From Sinonovacula constricta (lineage: Eukaryota; Mollusca; Bivalvia; Cardiida; Solecurtidae): 64,000 nucleotides of DNA. Where the stretch lies: positions 69,397,360-69,461,359 of the forward strand of contig CM017556.1 in the NCBI GenBank assembly GCA_007844125.1, given 5' to 3'. Of this stretch, positions 21,801 through 31,000 are shown in pieces. The notes under the pieces were generated by a model. It was given only the letters and a program-made list of their open reading frames with translations, made no database searches and was not told the DNA's origin. Position numbers and translations under genes: made by a program. Every line of letters starts with the position of its first letter. Positions within the stretch are counted from its first letter, which is position 1.

Positions 21801-24508
21801 GTTTTCTTTTTTAAAAAAAGGGCCTTTATTAGGAATAAGTGTCCATTTATGTATATTGTTCTTATGTATTAAGTATTGGTTCAGTTTTCTCGGAAAGTGT
21901 AGTCTCATAGTTTTTGTTGATATGTATTATGTAAAATATTTTCTTATTCAGTTTTAAAGCAATGTTTAATAAATGTACATGTCCTTTTCTATATTATCTT
22001 ATAAACAATTCAGAAATGTTATTGAACAAATGTAAAATATATAATTGCATATAGTTGGTGAATTTCAGTGAATGAGCAGAAATGCATGTACCGGTACAAA
22101 TTCCAAATCTAAGACTGCTCCATCTAAATACTGCATTTGATTGACCTTTAAATGTAAGACAGAGTTATCAATTTTTATTTGCTTCACAGATAAAAAGTTA
22201 TTATTACAAGACTATCTGACCAGTTTTTGGTAATTAAGGACAACAGCAAACGAATTGGTTATGTATGCAAGTAAAATAAAGGTTTCATGTAAAAATAAAG
22301 GTTACAATCAGAAATAAATAGGCTAGTAATTGCTTTGGTATCATTCCAAGCACAAAATTATACAAAAATTACAGCATTCTTGGAAGAATCATTGTTTTGA
22401 TCTCACCTGAATGCCCAATACCATGCTTACATGTCCAATTTATAATAACTTAATGTTTAATTTCCTCCAATTTCAAGGGGGTTTAATCTAAAGTTTGTTT
22501 TGAAATTCTGGTAAGAATATATGACAAAGTCCTATGAGCATTGTAACATATATCAAACTCCGAAAAGGCACAGAACAAAGGTATTTCACATGCAAGCCAA
22601 ACGAAAAGTAAGAACAAATTTGTGATGAGTCGTCTTACGAAAAGAGCAAACCCAACAGTTACTGCCTTGGAATGGTCAGTCAGCAATATGGACTGACTGG
22701 GGTGCTTAAACCGGTAAAACACAATATGCATTTTGGCATTAGGTACACTACAGTGCACAAGCCAGGCTATTGATTTTGTATCAATTTTTTTATTTCTAAT
22801 AATACAACCTATGTGAAACAAAGCACAGTAAGTTGTATTTGGTTCGATGATATTCAATAGTAGATGCATGACATTTTTAAACTAGTTCAAATTCTGAAAA
22901 CCATAATAACTAGAGTATCCTATTGTAGACTGAGCTGAAAACATGTGATCATTCCACTAACAACAAAATCTTACAATATCATATATCCAAAAAAAGAAAT
23001 TGCCTATGATTGTATCTACTGGCCATGTGTTTTTTTTATAATTTTGCAATATTCATTTTAGGATGCATTAATAAATGAAATATGCTGGAATGATAAAAAT
23101 AAGGTAGAGACATCAAATTTTTGTTTTTGCAATGTCAATTTTAAGTTGGGTAAGTTTTTAATGAAAGTCGGACAAAAAAAAAATCCCAAACAAAACTCCA
23201 TGTATGATTTTGTACACGCAGACAAAAAGAATCCCACTAAAAATACAGTATGGAGCAAAACTCTCCCATCTAAAAATTAAATGCAGATAAAAGACCTCCC
23301 GGACATGTACCAGCCCTTTGATTTTACACCCAATTTGATGTAAGACATTTATTTAATTTTTTGATGCAGGTATAGCCATGGTGTAGAATTTTTTGGAACC
23401 ACACTTGTTGATGATGACTTCTAGTTTGGTGATAACAAAAACTTTGCAGATTTTAAAATGAATACTACTGTAATTGCAGTTTGTTCTTGTGGTCATACAA
23501 TAAAAGTAATTATCAGCATAACTGCTTTTTATTGCGTGAACCATGTTTGCATGGTAATTTTTAATATGCTTTAATTATCCTTTAATCCCAAGATATGAGT
23601 GTGCAAAAATGTTGTACTGTGTTTCCATCAAAGGGCAGTTTTAAATAAATTAAAATCCATCTACTGTTTTTAATTTTCATGAAGAATGATCAACAATTAG
23701 TGTTTTATTTGATGGTCATTAAATATTGATATTCAAAGTTTATGATGATCAAAGGTTCTGTAGGTACTGAGTATTTTCTGTATACAAAAGGTGTTGTTAT
23801 AATTCTCATCTCCTTTAATCGTTTATCCTTTACGATCTATTATGACTTATTGATTAAGTGGTGGTTGTTGCATTGAAACTCTTAACAACTCTACCTATAG
23901 ATCTAACAAAACAACAAATTTCCATTTATTGTTTGGGTAGACAAAATGTAATTGGGTATATGCCAGAGAGGCTTTTTGTCGCGCATAAAAGTTTTTTTGT
24001 CTGCGTGTACAAAAATCATTGTAGGTTTATTGTCCAGGATGTTTTTGTCTGGATACCGGTTTTACCAGGCATAGTGTTGTGTGCAACACTGTTTATATTT
24101 ACGAAGGTGTCATGCTAAATTAAATTTAGTTTGTTACGCAAAGGACAGTCATGCTTTGTTGATACTAGTGGCATAGTGCTATAGTTAAGCATCCCCCTTT
24201 TTTATTTTCTATCTGACTGTGTCATCAATATTTAAAACGACCTAGATTAGTGCCTGATGGCCTGCAAATGACACATAGAAGCTCCCTGCTTTTTTTAACT
24301 ATTACTTACTTCATGTCTGTAGCAGACCACCCAAATATGACTTTATTGCAAACCTTCGCAAATGACATCTTTTCATTCAAGTGCAGTTTGAAATTCTCAA
24401 TAAATAAATTATTGAATTTTGAAATAGTAATTGGCCTTTAATTGGTCTTGTTTAATCCGACATTGTATATTTACCTGAGTATCGACCAGAACTGCACCCA
24501 TTTCCCAT
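134..24508 (-). CDS. Atypical N-myristoylated Rab-like small GTPase (8 exons, 3' end outside window)
   Basis: This spliced gene was assembled from eight exons whose phases all agree, giving 274 residues with no stop at the left edge. Seen: MGNGCSSG start (Gly2, Cys5, Ser6, as in dual-acylated proteins); LKIAIVG beta strand; P-loop GDPGVGKTS at residues 31-39; IPTT at 54-57 in the switch I position; WDIPGRED at 81-88 (G3); five Asn at 138-142 in an insertion before GNKFD at 162-166 (G4); SAK at 217-219 (G5); then a Lys/Pro-rich tail from about 243. Family knowledge: Rab GTPases cycle between GDP and GTP and recruit effectors to membranes. Most are prenylated at the C-terminus, whereas this one looks acylated at the N-terminus. 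The FTG..VSAK segment resembles the Rab32/38 group, but I cannot assign an orthologue. Arg86 replaces the catalytic Gln, so hydrolysis is probably impaired. Remaining C-terminal exon(s) lie to the left of base 1. Confidence 0.88.
318..1629 (-). other. Intron 7 of the Rab-like GTPase gene
   Basis: AT-rich intron sequence. I see no exon, RNA gene or recognisable element. The open frame at 754-1068 has no flanking splice sites that fit and no known motif. Confidence 0.6.
1630..1726 (-). CDS. Rab-like GTPase exon 7
   Basis: Encodes SVSMNLSDEGDLQHDAITHL and HSMAEKHSFTG, corresponding to the helix between G4 and G5 in Rab proteins. The acceptor is CCTTGCAG and the donor GTCAGT, in at phase 1 and out at phase 2. 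Confidence 0.87.
2069..2108 (-). CDS. Rab-like GTPase exon 6 (40-nt micro-exon)
   Basis: A 40-nt exon between a CATTTCAG acceptor and a GTATGT donor. It encodes IEEEIYTELANRK and converts phase 0 to phase 1. Without it the flanking exons do not join in frame; with it they do. That is strong indirect support. Confidence 0.8.
2392..2582 (-). CDS. Rab-like GTPase exon 5 (NKxD motif, poly-Asn insertion)
   Basis: Encodes VVVDLTKQASIDMANVWKQ, a charged stretch with five Asn, and FPVLLVGNKFDV. GNKFD is the guanine-specificity motif. The stretch at about residues 126-155 is longer than in a standard Rab and is probably a surface loop. The acceptor is TTCTAG and the donor GTGAGT, leaving at phase 0. 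Confidence 0.93.
2583..6161 (-). other. Intron 4 of the Rab-like GTPase gene
   Basis: A 3.6-kb intron holding one SINE-like copy (3886-4175). It also has a TA microsatellite near 2623-2641 and a small perfect palindrome, AACCCATT/AATGGGTT, near 3096-3113. I see nothing else of note. Confidence 0.6.
3886..4175 (-). mobile_element. SINE family B, copy 1 (tRNA-like head)
   Basis: The reverse complement aligns over its whole length with 42965-43273, including shared phrases such as GGCAGCACTATATCTGCTTC and AAAAATGGTAGTG. The 5' part (4175 down to about 4100) looks tRNA-derived, with TAGCATAAGTGGTAGAGCG resembling a pol III A box. The B box is poor. It is non-coding, inserted in an intron, and probably an old copy. 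Confidence 0.75.
6162..6287 (-). CDS. Rab-like GTPase exon 4 (switch II with Arg for Gln)
   Basis: Encodes ENVVRKLNVPANTVVSLTF, then WDIPGREDMDVHKSYFRN, then LDAAI. The G3 element reads D-I-P-G-R-E, where active Rabs have D-T-A-G-Q-E. The acceptor is ATTGCAG and the donor GTGAGA, both at phase 1. Confidence 0.92.
6817..6990. repeat. AAT/ATA trinucleotide microsatellite
   Basis: About 14 near-perfect ATA units at the start, decaying into impure AAT/AAC and AATAT runs. Confidence 0.9.
7281..7520. repeat. Short composite minisatellite
   Basis: Units of TTATTTATATG or TTATTTATCTG alternate with GAACTTTCTG in variable order, giving nested periods of about 12 and 24-37 bp. The open frames here (NFLLFICYLY repeats) are by-products of the repeat. 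Confidence 0.85.
8013..8083 (-). other. tRNA-like sequence (SINE head or tRNA pseudogene)
   Basis: The reverse complement has GGTTCAAGTCC, a perfect B-box-type T-loop, closed by CCCAG/CTGG-like pairing. A weaker A-box-like GTGGGGTAGTTATAATG lies about 40 nt upstream. The acceptor ends do not pair well, so I do not call a functional tRNA. Confidence 0.5.
8613..9479 (-). mobile_element. pogo/Tigger-like (Tc1-mariner superfamily) element, deletion derivative
   Basis: Perfect 14-bp terminal inverted repeats (CAGTAAAACCTCTC at 8613-8626 and its complement at 9466-9479) are flanked on both sides by the dinucleotide TA, the target duplication of this superfamily. GCTGCTTAGAGG-type motifs recur just inside both ends and may be transposase-binding sites. 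At 867 bp it is too short for a full transposase. It keeps a remnant of one with a pogo-type helix-turn-helix. Confidence 0.9.
8692..8952 (-). pseudogene. Remnant of pogo-type transposase (CENP-B/psq HTH)
   Basis: An 86-residue frame within the pogo-like element. The segment LEQSVTAIKLLELGRSAQSI followed by ATELGCGRTQIQ matches the N-terminal helix-turn-helix (psq/CENP-B N type) that pogo transposases use to bind their ends. The CENP-B central domain and the DDE catalytic domain are absent. It is therefore a fragment, not a working enzyme. It lies antisense to nothing known and on the same strand as the host gene. Confidence 0.75.
9825..9917 (-). CDS. Rab-like GTPase exon 3 (P-loop, switch I)
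   Basis: Encodes DPGVGKTSVLLRYLRNQF and then SPLYIPTTKVAV. This holds the P-loop Lys37 and Thr38 and a Thr pair in the switch I position. The acceptor is TTTATAG and the donor GTAAGT, in at phase 1 and out at phase 1. Confidence 0.92.
10197..10287. repeat. 44-bp perfect direct duplication
   Basis: 10197-10240 and 10244-10287 are identical (TTATACTATTTACAGTCTCC and onward), separated by GGG. It is a recent local duplication. Confidence 0.95.
10334..10610 (-). mobile_element. SINE family A, full copy with tRNA-derived head and 9-bp TSD
   Basis: Read on the minus strand, the head (10610 down to about 10530) is tRNA-like, with AATAGCTCAAGTGGTAGAGC as A box region and GGCTTCAAACCCC as a degenerate B box. 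A non-tRNA body runs to 10334. GGTAAACAA at 10325-10333 and 10611-10619 forms a 9-bp target-site duplication. The body matches 35096-35259. Copying would depend on a LINE in trans. Confidence 0.88.
12522..13150. repeat. 48-bp minisatellite, about 13 copies
   Basis: The unit begins CTACAAGGTTATTTTATCTT and continues with GATACTG, a TTTGTATCTA-like stretch and GCATCTAAAC. Copies differ at a few positions (TTAGGATC/TTTGCATC/TTTGTATC). Because 48 is a multiple of 3, a 180-residue open frame appears by chance. Confidence 0.95.
13208..17353 (-). mobile_element. Degenerate hAT-superfamily DNA transposon
   Basis: Ends are 12-bp inverted repeats, CAGGCTGTCCAG at 13208-13219 and its complement at 17342-17353. 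Both subterminal regions are packed with ACTAGGAA motifs (13236-13320 and 17247-17338) in inverted orientation, as hAT elements have subterminal transposase sites. The centre holds a broken hAT transposase on the minus strand. The flanking 8-mers (TTAGATTG left, AGATTTTG right) do not form a clean target duplication. It lies in intron 2 of the GTPase gene, on the same strand. Confidence 0.9.
13740..16281 (-). pseudogene. Broken hAT transposase with N-terminal zinc finger and C-terminal coiled coil
   Basis: In one frame the order is: a Cys-rich zinc finger (CFVCSKG, then GHADSMKHRQA) at about 16230-16080; a catalytic region including FTIQFDETGNAQNKKQCDV and LVALGCDGPNIN (15867-15499); the long helical insertion (15453-14554); and the C-terminal dimerisation motif HGNADVERSLSVSKKL near 14370, diagnostic of hAT. 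In-frame stops interrupt it at 16281-16279, 16128-16126, 15912-15910, 15498-15496, 14553-14551 and 14109-14107. A frameshift near 14030 leads into a Lys/Glu-rich coiled coil that can be followed to about 13740. It normally cuts and pastes the element; this copy cannot make the full protein. Confidence 0.88.
18121..18655. repeat. Dispersed repeat R1, copy 1
   Basis: About 0.53 kb, collinear with 29579-30105. Shared phrases include ACTTATTCATTTC, CTTCTCTTTTAAGC, CTCCTATAGGGATTAAC and CATCCTGCCAGG. The 5' part is pyrimidine-rich. No coding potential or clear terminal repeats, so the class is unknown. Confidence 0.85.
19381..19437 (-). CDS. Rab-like GTPase exon 2 (first beta strand)
   Basis: The acceptor follows TTTTGCAG and the donor is GTAAGC. 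The exon enters and leaves in phase 1. It encodes a short linker and then LKIAIVG, the hydrophobic strand that must precede the P-loop, and its last base completes the first Gly codon of GDPGVGKT in the next exon. Confidence 0.85.
20083..20855. mobile_element. 773-bp MITE with 27-bp perfect terminal inverted repeats
   Basis: The arms at 20083-20109 and 20829-20855 are perfect complements (starting CTGTGAAAGCATTTTATTTC) and are flanked by TA on both sides. That fits a Tc1/mariner-type non-autonomous element. A second shared motif (CCACGAAtTtAAGTACC) lies in direct orientation inside each end, at about 20142 and 20775. No open frame. Perfect arms suggest a young insertion. Confidence 0.93.
22507..22665. 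repeat. Dispersed repeat R2, copy 1
   Basis: Matches 54882-55025 closely (AGAATATATGACAAAGTCCT, CTCCGAAAAGGCACAGAAC, CACATGCAAGCC). Its complement matches 56941-57080 more weakly. It may be the 3' end of a LINE or a SINE body; class unknown. Confidence 0.85.
23206..24017. repeat. Inverted repeat pair of about 24 bp
   Basis: 23206-23229 (GATTTTGTACACGCAGACAA, then AAAG) is nearly the complement of 23992-24017 (TTTTTTTGTCTGCGTGTACA, then AAAATC). The arms enclose about 760 bp without coding sequence. They could be terminal repeats of an old element or an intronic hairpin. Confidence 0.5.
24475..24508 (-). CDS. Rab-like GTPase exon 1 (MGNGCSSGRYS)
   Basis: Start codon at 24508-24506 with A at -3 and G at +4. 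An in-frame TGA (24520-24518) three codons upstream rules out a longer product in this exon. It encodes 11 residues plus one base (phase 1) and ends at a GTAAAT donor. The MGxxxS start with Cys5 fits N-myristoylation plus palmitoylation. The exon is short; the matching phase and the upstream stop are the main support. Confidence 0.7.
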
Positions 24509-24943
24509 CCTTGATTGTCAAAATACCTATTCTTACATTAAGACATTCATTATTAATGATATAATCAAGACCAGAAAAAAACACACTATTTTATCAGCTG
24601 TCAAATCTGGCTGAGCAAAATTGTTTACATAGTAGCCATGCGATGACGTCACACATCCGCACCGTAAAATGATACTCGTGAAATAAAATTCCCTAATATA
24701 TCGGATACTTATACTTAATTTTGCATTTGTATTTATTTTTCATGTATATATGATTTCAAATTTCTGTACATTCCATCATTTATTGAGCGTCTGCTTGGAT
24801 ATTAGATGTTAATTTTGTTGTTTTCCGACCACTGCATTGTTATTTATGATAGTGTAAAAAGTACGTTGCACCGGCGGAAACTAAGGAAGCTTTCCCACAG
24901 TGCATTCTTTCATACATACTTGTCTGACAGCACAAAATACAAA
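24509..24943. promoter_or_regulatory. Head-to-head intergenic region, putative bidirectional promoter
   Basis: Only 435 bp separate the start codons of two divergent small-GTPase genes, so this region must hold both 5'UTRs and promoters. It is less AT-rich than its surroundings near 24630-24660 and contains a perfect CRE palindrome TGACGTCA. I see no clear TATA box. Transcription starts cannot be placed. Confidence 0.65.
24632..24651. promoter_or_regulatory. CRE palindrome next to a degenerate X-box-like site
   Basis: 24644-24651 is the perfect 8-bp CRE TGACGTCA, bound by CREB/ATF factors. Immediately left, GTAGCCATGCGATGAC (24632-24647) starts with a near-match to the RFX half-site GTTGCCAT but lacks a good second half. 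RFX sites drive ciliary genes such as RABL2. The X-box reading is weak. Confidence 0.4.
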
Positions 24944-25044
24944 ATGGCAAATAAAGCAGAGCCGGATTATGACAAATTGGGGGACGATGGAGAGTGCAAA
25001 GTAAAGATCATATGCTTAGGAGATAGTGCAGTAGGAAAATCGAA
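24944..25044 (+). CDS. RABL2: RABL2 exon 1 (P-loop)
   Basis: Encodes MANKAEPDYDKLG and CKVKIICLGDSAVGKSK. The donor is GTAAGT; the last Lys codon is completed by the first base of exon 2. Confidence 0.93.
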
Positions 25045-28000
25045 GTAAGTAGGAGTTATTCTTTAGTTTTGGTGACAGAATTATCCAGTTTTCTGTTGTC
25101 AGCTCATTTTTTTCTTTCCTAATTTCATAGTTTTGAAACTTCATTCAAATGTTGTAGAGAAAAAAAATGACTTGCAACAAAACGTAAGCCATTTTTATGA
25201 ACTGGCAGCGTAGCTCAATGGTAAAGTACCCATTTGCAGATCAGGTGGCCTTATTAAGTTTCGATTCCTGGTTGGTTTAAGCCAAAGACTTGTGTATGGT
25301 ACTGTAAATGACAAGGTGAAAAAAATATACTGTATCTGTCCCCGATATTATTTTTATAGGGGACATGCTTGTGTCACTAGGAAAAAGTTTACTCAGCGCC
25401 CTTTTGGCTTAGTTTCTAAAGAGGTCGCCCTTGCTATAGCGTGACAATCTCTTTAAATTGGGGTTAAGTAATGAAAATAATACTTAAATCCTGTTTTCCA
25501 ATGCTTTTCTTTACATTCATATTAAAAATATTTATAAATAATAACTATATCCAGAAATAAATAATTGAAAACATGACAAATCAAATCTGCTGCAGGATGA
25601 GATCAAAATTCAAACTGCTTGTATGACCAGACAATTAAAAAATAATCTTGTGATGTCACCGGAACACTATGAGCAATTAATGTAAACAAAATTCTGTCAA
25701 ACTGAATGAATGCCTAGATTAAACTTAAAAGATCATTTCAGATTAAAAGAAAAAAAAATTGTGGTTGTTTGAAATTCATTTATTATAGAATTTAGAAGAA
25801 CTTCATAAATATTGTGAAAAGGTGTTTATGTTTTAAGATCTGATTCATCTTTTAGCAAGGGTCATTGTATGTGGAAATTTTCTAATAAGTCTGTATCCAA
25901 AACAACCTCAATATGACAGGGATCTTTATTTTCAAATAGCAATTTATTACTGGAAAAGATTATTTTTATTACATGTTAGTGTTGGTTGGAAAGTATCTGT
26001 TTCACTGGGACATGATTCAAGGCTACAATAATCTTTCTGTCAATTGTTTAGTTAATTTTAAAGATCCAGAAATTTGTGCACACACAAACACAATTGAACG
26101 TTTCTTCCTGACAGTTCTCACTCATTTTCAACATTCTTTGAATTAGTAAGACAAGTCTACACATTCGAATTTTGCCCCTCATAACAGAAATCATGTTTTC
26201 GAAAGAGACAGTTTGAAAATACCAATGTTAAAGTACCTGTTAAAACAGGTGCCACAGCAAAATACCACATACATTTCTGTGTCAAGCTTGGATGGTTGTT
26301 AGTTAAAATAGTTTTGTAAATGAGAAAGTAATTTGTCTGTTGTTTATTATAACTTTAAATTGGAGCTGCTGCAGCTACATCCCCACTTCTGTCACTCAAT
26401 CACTTCTAGGCATTTTTGTTTTATTTTAAACACCTGTACAAGTTTTTTACATAATTATATAACAGAAAAAGAAAGTAGAAGCAATATTTTCATTTTATTG
26501 TGATACTAGTTTAAATGAAAAAAATTTCATGCTGAAATTCAGTGTTTTGAGAACTAAATGGTGGCCAGAGTGTAAACATAAATAGTGAGCGCACAGCCAT
26601 GCTCGATATGTAGAGTAGATGCAAAGATTATGTAAACATCTGAGGTCTCTGAAACCATGCTCTAACCTGGCAAGGTAAATAATAAGTTCAGTAAATCGGT
26701 TTTACTCTGTGAATAGTTTGAAGATTTCTGTACATGGTTAAGGGGCTTTCAGTTAATCATTCAAGGTGAAGAGTGAGGTGACAACCCTGTTAATGTACTT
26801 GTCTCCTATATTTAATAGTATGCTGAAAATTCATTTTATTTTAGATTAGAACATAATGCATGATTTATTGAATGTTTCACACACTTAAAATTAGTTTGAC
26901 TAGTTCAAAGATTTCTAAACAGACACACAATTTCAGTTAAATATATTGTTGGTGCTTTCAATCAGCATAATTGGATTACAGCTTTGTATAAACATATGCT
27001 CAGTTATAATAAATCAACATAATTTTACATAAAGTTTAAAATTCCAAATAAATATTTGATAACTTGTCAAAATGTTTTTTATGTTGAAAAATATATGAAG
27101 TTATTATAAATGCAGAGTGTGTTAACTGATTGTACTTAAAAATATATGAATATATATGAAGCCTTAAACAGTTTGTTGTAAATCATGCTGCAAGAACTAC
27201 TGAACCAGCAACCTCATGCTCTGTAGTCAGTTAAAACCATTTGTTACATTGATAACTTATCTGTTATCTTAGCAGAACAATTGTAAAAGAAATGTTTATC
27301 TATTTAGACTGCCTAAGTCATGATTAGTAAATGATTAATGATAGTAAATGTAATTTTTTGTACTTGGGTTTCCCTGGTATAAATTTATTTATTTTTGTTC
27401 TAACAATGGTCATAGCTGCTGATGATGCTCAAGTATCTGTTCTTTCATATGAGTCTTGAGCAGCGAAACCTCATAGGTCATAATATTAATTGTGGTTATG
27501 ATAAAAGACTCGTACATTCTGTAGCACCATACAAACTTGTTTTTTCTTCACACCATCATGTAATAATGAATTGATTGAAACTCTTGTCTTTTTCAGATTG
27601 GTAGAACGCTTCTTAATGGATGGATAGTATCCTTTTACATGTAGAATGTCACACTAAAAAGCTTTGCTTTAAATACTCAATGTTGAGAATATTTACACAT
27701 TAATCAATTGCACCATTGAAATTTCATAATTCAGCCAGCTATTGATGGATTTGTGTGTGTTTACAGTGAAGATTAGCCTATTATACACTCAGTCAATTCT
27801 TGTTAACAAATCAACAACTGGCATCATTGGCCATTTATTAGAAATAATATAAGCACATAGCAAAGAGAAAATAAACAATATATATATATACATGTACAAA
27901 ACATCAGAATGTTGATATACATTAATGCAACTATTCATATGTCTAGGTTAAATAATACTAAAACAATCTGAAGAACTCTTTGGCAATTAATGTAAATCCA

Positions 28001-31000
28001 GCTGTGAGATGTCTGAACAGGATCTATACTATTTGCTATAAAGTCTAGCTCTGCATTTAGGATAAGAAATAGTTGTTAGAAGGTATTTAAGAATTTGGTA
28101 TAAAGGTTATTAACAAATATTACAGATTTAGGGAAATATATTCAAACAAAAAATGCTATTTAATGTTTGCAAAGCACACCCTGCTCTGGGGTACACTTTT
28201 GGCTTTATCCAGACATTTCTCTGTTGTCTTCATACACCTGAGTAGCTGGACACGGCTAATGATTATAATTGTTTCACTATGATGTATTTCTAAAACATAA
28301 CATGCAGCACCAGCAGGTCACATGATACCATACAATGTGCCCAATGATGGAAGGATTAGCCATTTAATTTTTCACTTCCATAAAAGCATTTTTATAAGGC
28401 CAACACATAATTTGATAAAACATAGAAAGATTCATTGGTGTTGTTGTACATGTAACATAAGTTGTTTAATCTGGATAATATTAATTACCTGTTTATGTAA
28501 TAAATATTGACATAAATTAAATTTCTGTTTAATCTTGATAAAACAATACAGTTGAGATCTATTTTGATTAATAAAATGATGAATTAATTAAGGAATAAAT
28601 TAAGAATATAATTGACATTGTATCTATATGTAATATTCATTATAACTTTGACTTTTCATTCAGATGAAATTTAAAGAAAACATTTTGCATCAAAAGCAAA
28701 CTATTTTTTTTTCTTCATTTCTCTTTTCACTAGAACAACTCAGTCCTTGTACAGGTGACATCAGTTTGCTATAATACCCAACTAGCAAATAAGGATAGCA
28801 CTCTCCCTCTATAAATCCTTAACTAGGTCCTAGCAAACCCCAACAGTTGTCAACATATGCTCTAACTTTATTTAACCACAAGACTGAAGTTAATGGCCAG
28901 CAAGTTTTAGTTGGTAAGTATTATGCTCTTTTTTATATTTTGGTAAAAAACTTGAGGATCTTTGTTCTGATGTTTACTGGTTGAGTCAACCAGTGTCGGA
29001 TAAAGTGACTGGTTCTGTATCGGGTCTGTTGTCTACTGCATGTACAACATTTTAGGCAACATTAATGCTTCGAGAAATAACATCAAACAAACATTTATAT
29101 TTTGAAGATGGTCCTAAGTCAGGACTTGTTTAATATTTATATATATATGTGTGTGTGTGTATATATATATCCTTACCTATTCTGTTTCTTATAATTTGAT
29201 TATAATGCACTCTAGAGTAGAGCTGCTGATGTATAGCAATTGATAGATCAATAATGCCAGACAACCATGCCCCAACAGGTCGGAGTCAACTCTCTCTGAT
29301 AAACATTGAACTGTAAATCGTAATAACATTGATAATAAACACACATTTCATGCAGTTTTGTTGAGGATGGCAGGTACTGTTAGGTTACATGCAATAATAG
29401 GTTAACTATACATAATACAAATATATACATAAAGATTACATAGATATTGTCACCTGTCATTGTTAAGATGTTGTTTAAGACAGGGGATTGTAGTAATCAT
29501 AAAAAAACAAGTCCAAACTTTCAGATTTCATTTTTTTTTTTTAACTTTAGTATTATATTCTATAATATAATATTCTAATCAGTTCTACACTCTCTATTCT
29601 TATATACACTTCCTTTATCTCTATTACTTATTCATTTCCGAACTCATAACTTTTCCTCTGTATCTGCTACATTCTATCTCAATCCTCCTCTTTCTCCTCT
29701 GAACCTTTGTTAATTTCGTGACCAAATCTTACATTTTACCTTCTCTTTTAAGCCACACCCACCACTTATAATCTACCAATTAACATATTTAATAATTAAT
29801 CTCCCTCACCCATTGGTACATACATTCAATCATTCTCCTATCACACCCGGTTTCATAAGTATCTCAAACTCCAGCTTCACACTCAGCATAGCACTAAGCT
29901 CTAATTACCTCCTATAGGGATTAACACTGGCTTGGCTACATTAATTAATTTAAGGTATTATAGGTAGATTTCAGCCATGATCATATTTACCAGGATACTA
30001 GGTTCAGAAATTAGAAGGAAGTTTGTATCTTCTGATCTAGCTTAGTTATATAATGTATGTAGATCAAGGAACATCCATCCTGCCAGGTGATAAAATTAAC
30101 TCACACATGCTTGTTTCTGCAACTTGATGGGCTTGTCATTAAATCCTATGCTTGATCGACAATACAACACAATTTAGGATCTTGAGACTTTATTCTTGAA
30201 AAAACAAACAAACTACAAACTATATCCCCAGTTTAAACATCTTATAAAAGAATAATTTTTTTTGTGGGGTGTGTGGGGTGGATCCGCTTAATCACTGTTA
30301 CAGATGGAGCCTGCAAAACTCAATATTGTTTATCAATGATAAGCTCAACACTCCTTTTAAGATGTGGATGAAGTCCATTGAATCTTACATTTAAAAGTTG
30401 TATTTTCTTTTAATCAGAATATATTGTTACTGTATAATTTTAAAATGTTATTTGCTCATTATTATGTTTATATCTTTTACAGATTTCTGGGACACAGCGG
30501 GTCAGGAGAGATTCAACAACATGCACCCATCCTATTATCATCAAGCACACGCCTGTATATTGGTGAGTTTGTTGTTCTTGTAGTTAACTAAGTTTTTATG
30601 TGTTTTTACCTCATAGAATAACAAACACTAAATCAAATAGAACTTAATTATTTAACACTGCTTCAAACCACTGATACACCATGTATTTCATTAGCAGAAG
30701 CAAATGACATGTTGTCTTAAATATTACATCAGGAGTTACTAGTTTTTATTTAAAACCCATATTTTCATTAAAAAACAACAATACTTCACAATATTTGATA
30801 CTAAACTTTCGTCTATTTCATTACCCAGCTAATACTAAATTAAGCTCTCCATGGTTTTTATGATTTATTACAAGTTATAAAGAAGACTCCCTTACAAAAG
30901 ACATTTAATATTCATTTGGGTGTAAAATCTAATAATTTACTATATTTTCTCCATGCTTTATATTGATTAAAAATGCTTTAATGGTTAAAATTTTTTATGT

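Larger units (their letters stand above)
19438..24474 (-). other. Intron 1 of the Rab-like GTPase gene
   Basis: Holds a MITE (20083-20855), one copy of repeat R2 (22507-22665) and an inverted-repeat pair (23206-23229 / 23992-24017). The remainder is AT-rich with no feature I can support. Confidence 0.6.

Noticed and set aside
22483..22869. A 128-residue minus-strand frame
   Set aside because: It overlaps dispersed repeat R2, and the homologous copy at 54882 is open in a different frame.
24806..24943. Upstream in-frame ATG as the RABL2 start
   Set aside because: The 46 added residues have no likeness to RABL2 N-termini. The ATG at 24944 gives the family-like start with a good initiation context.
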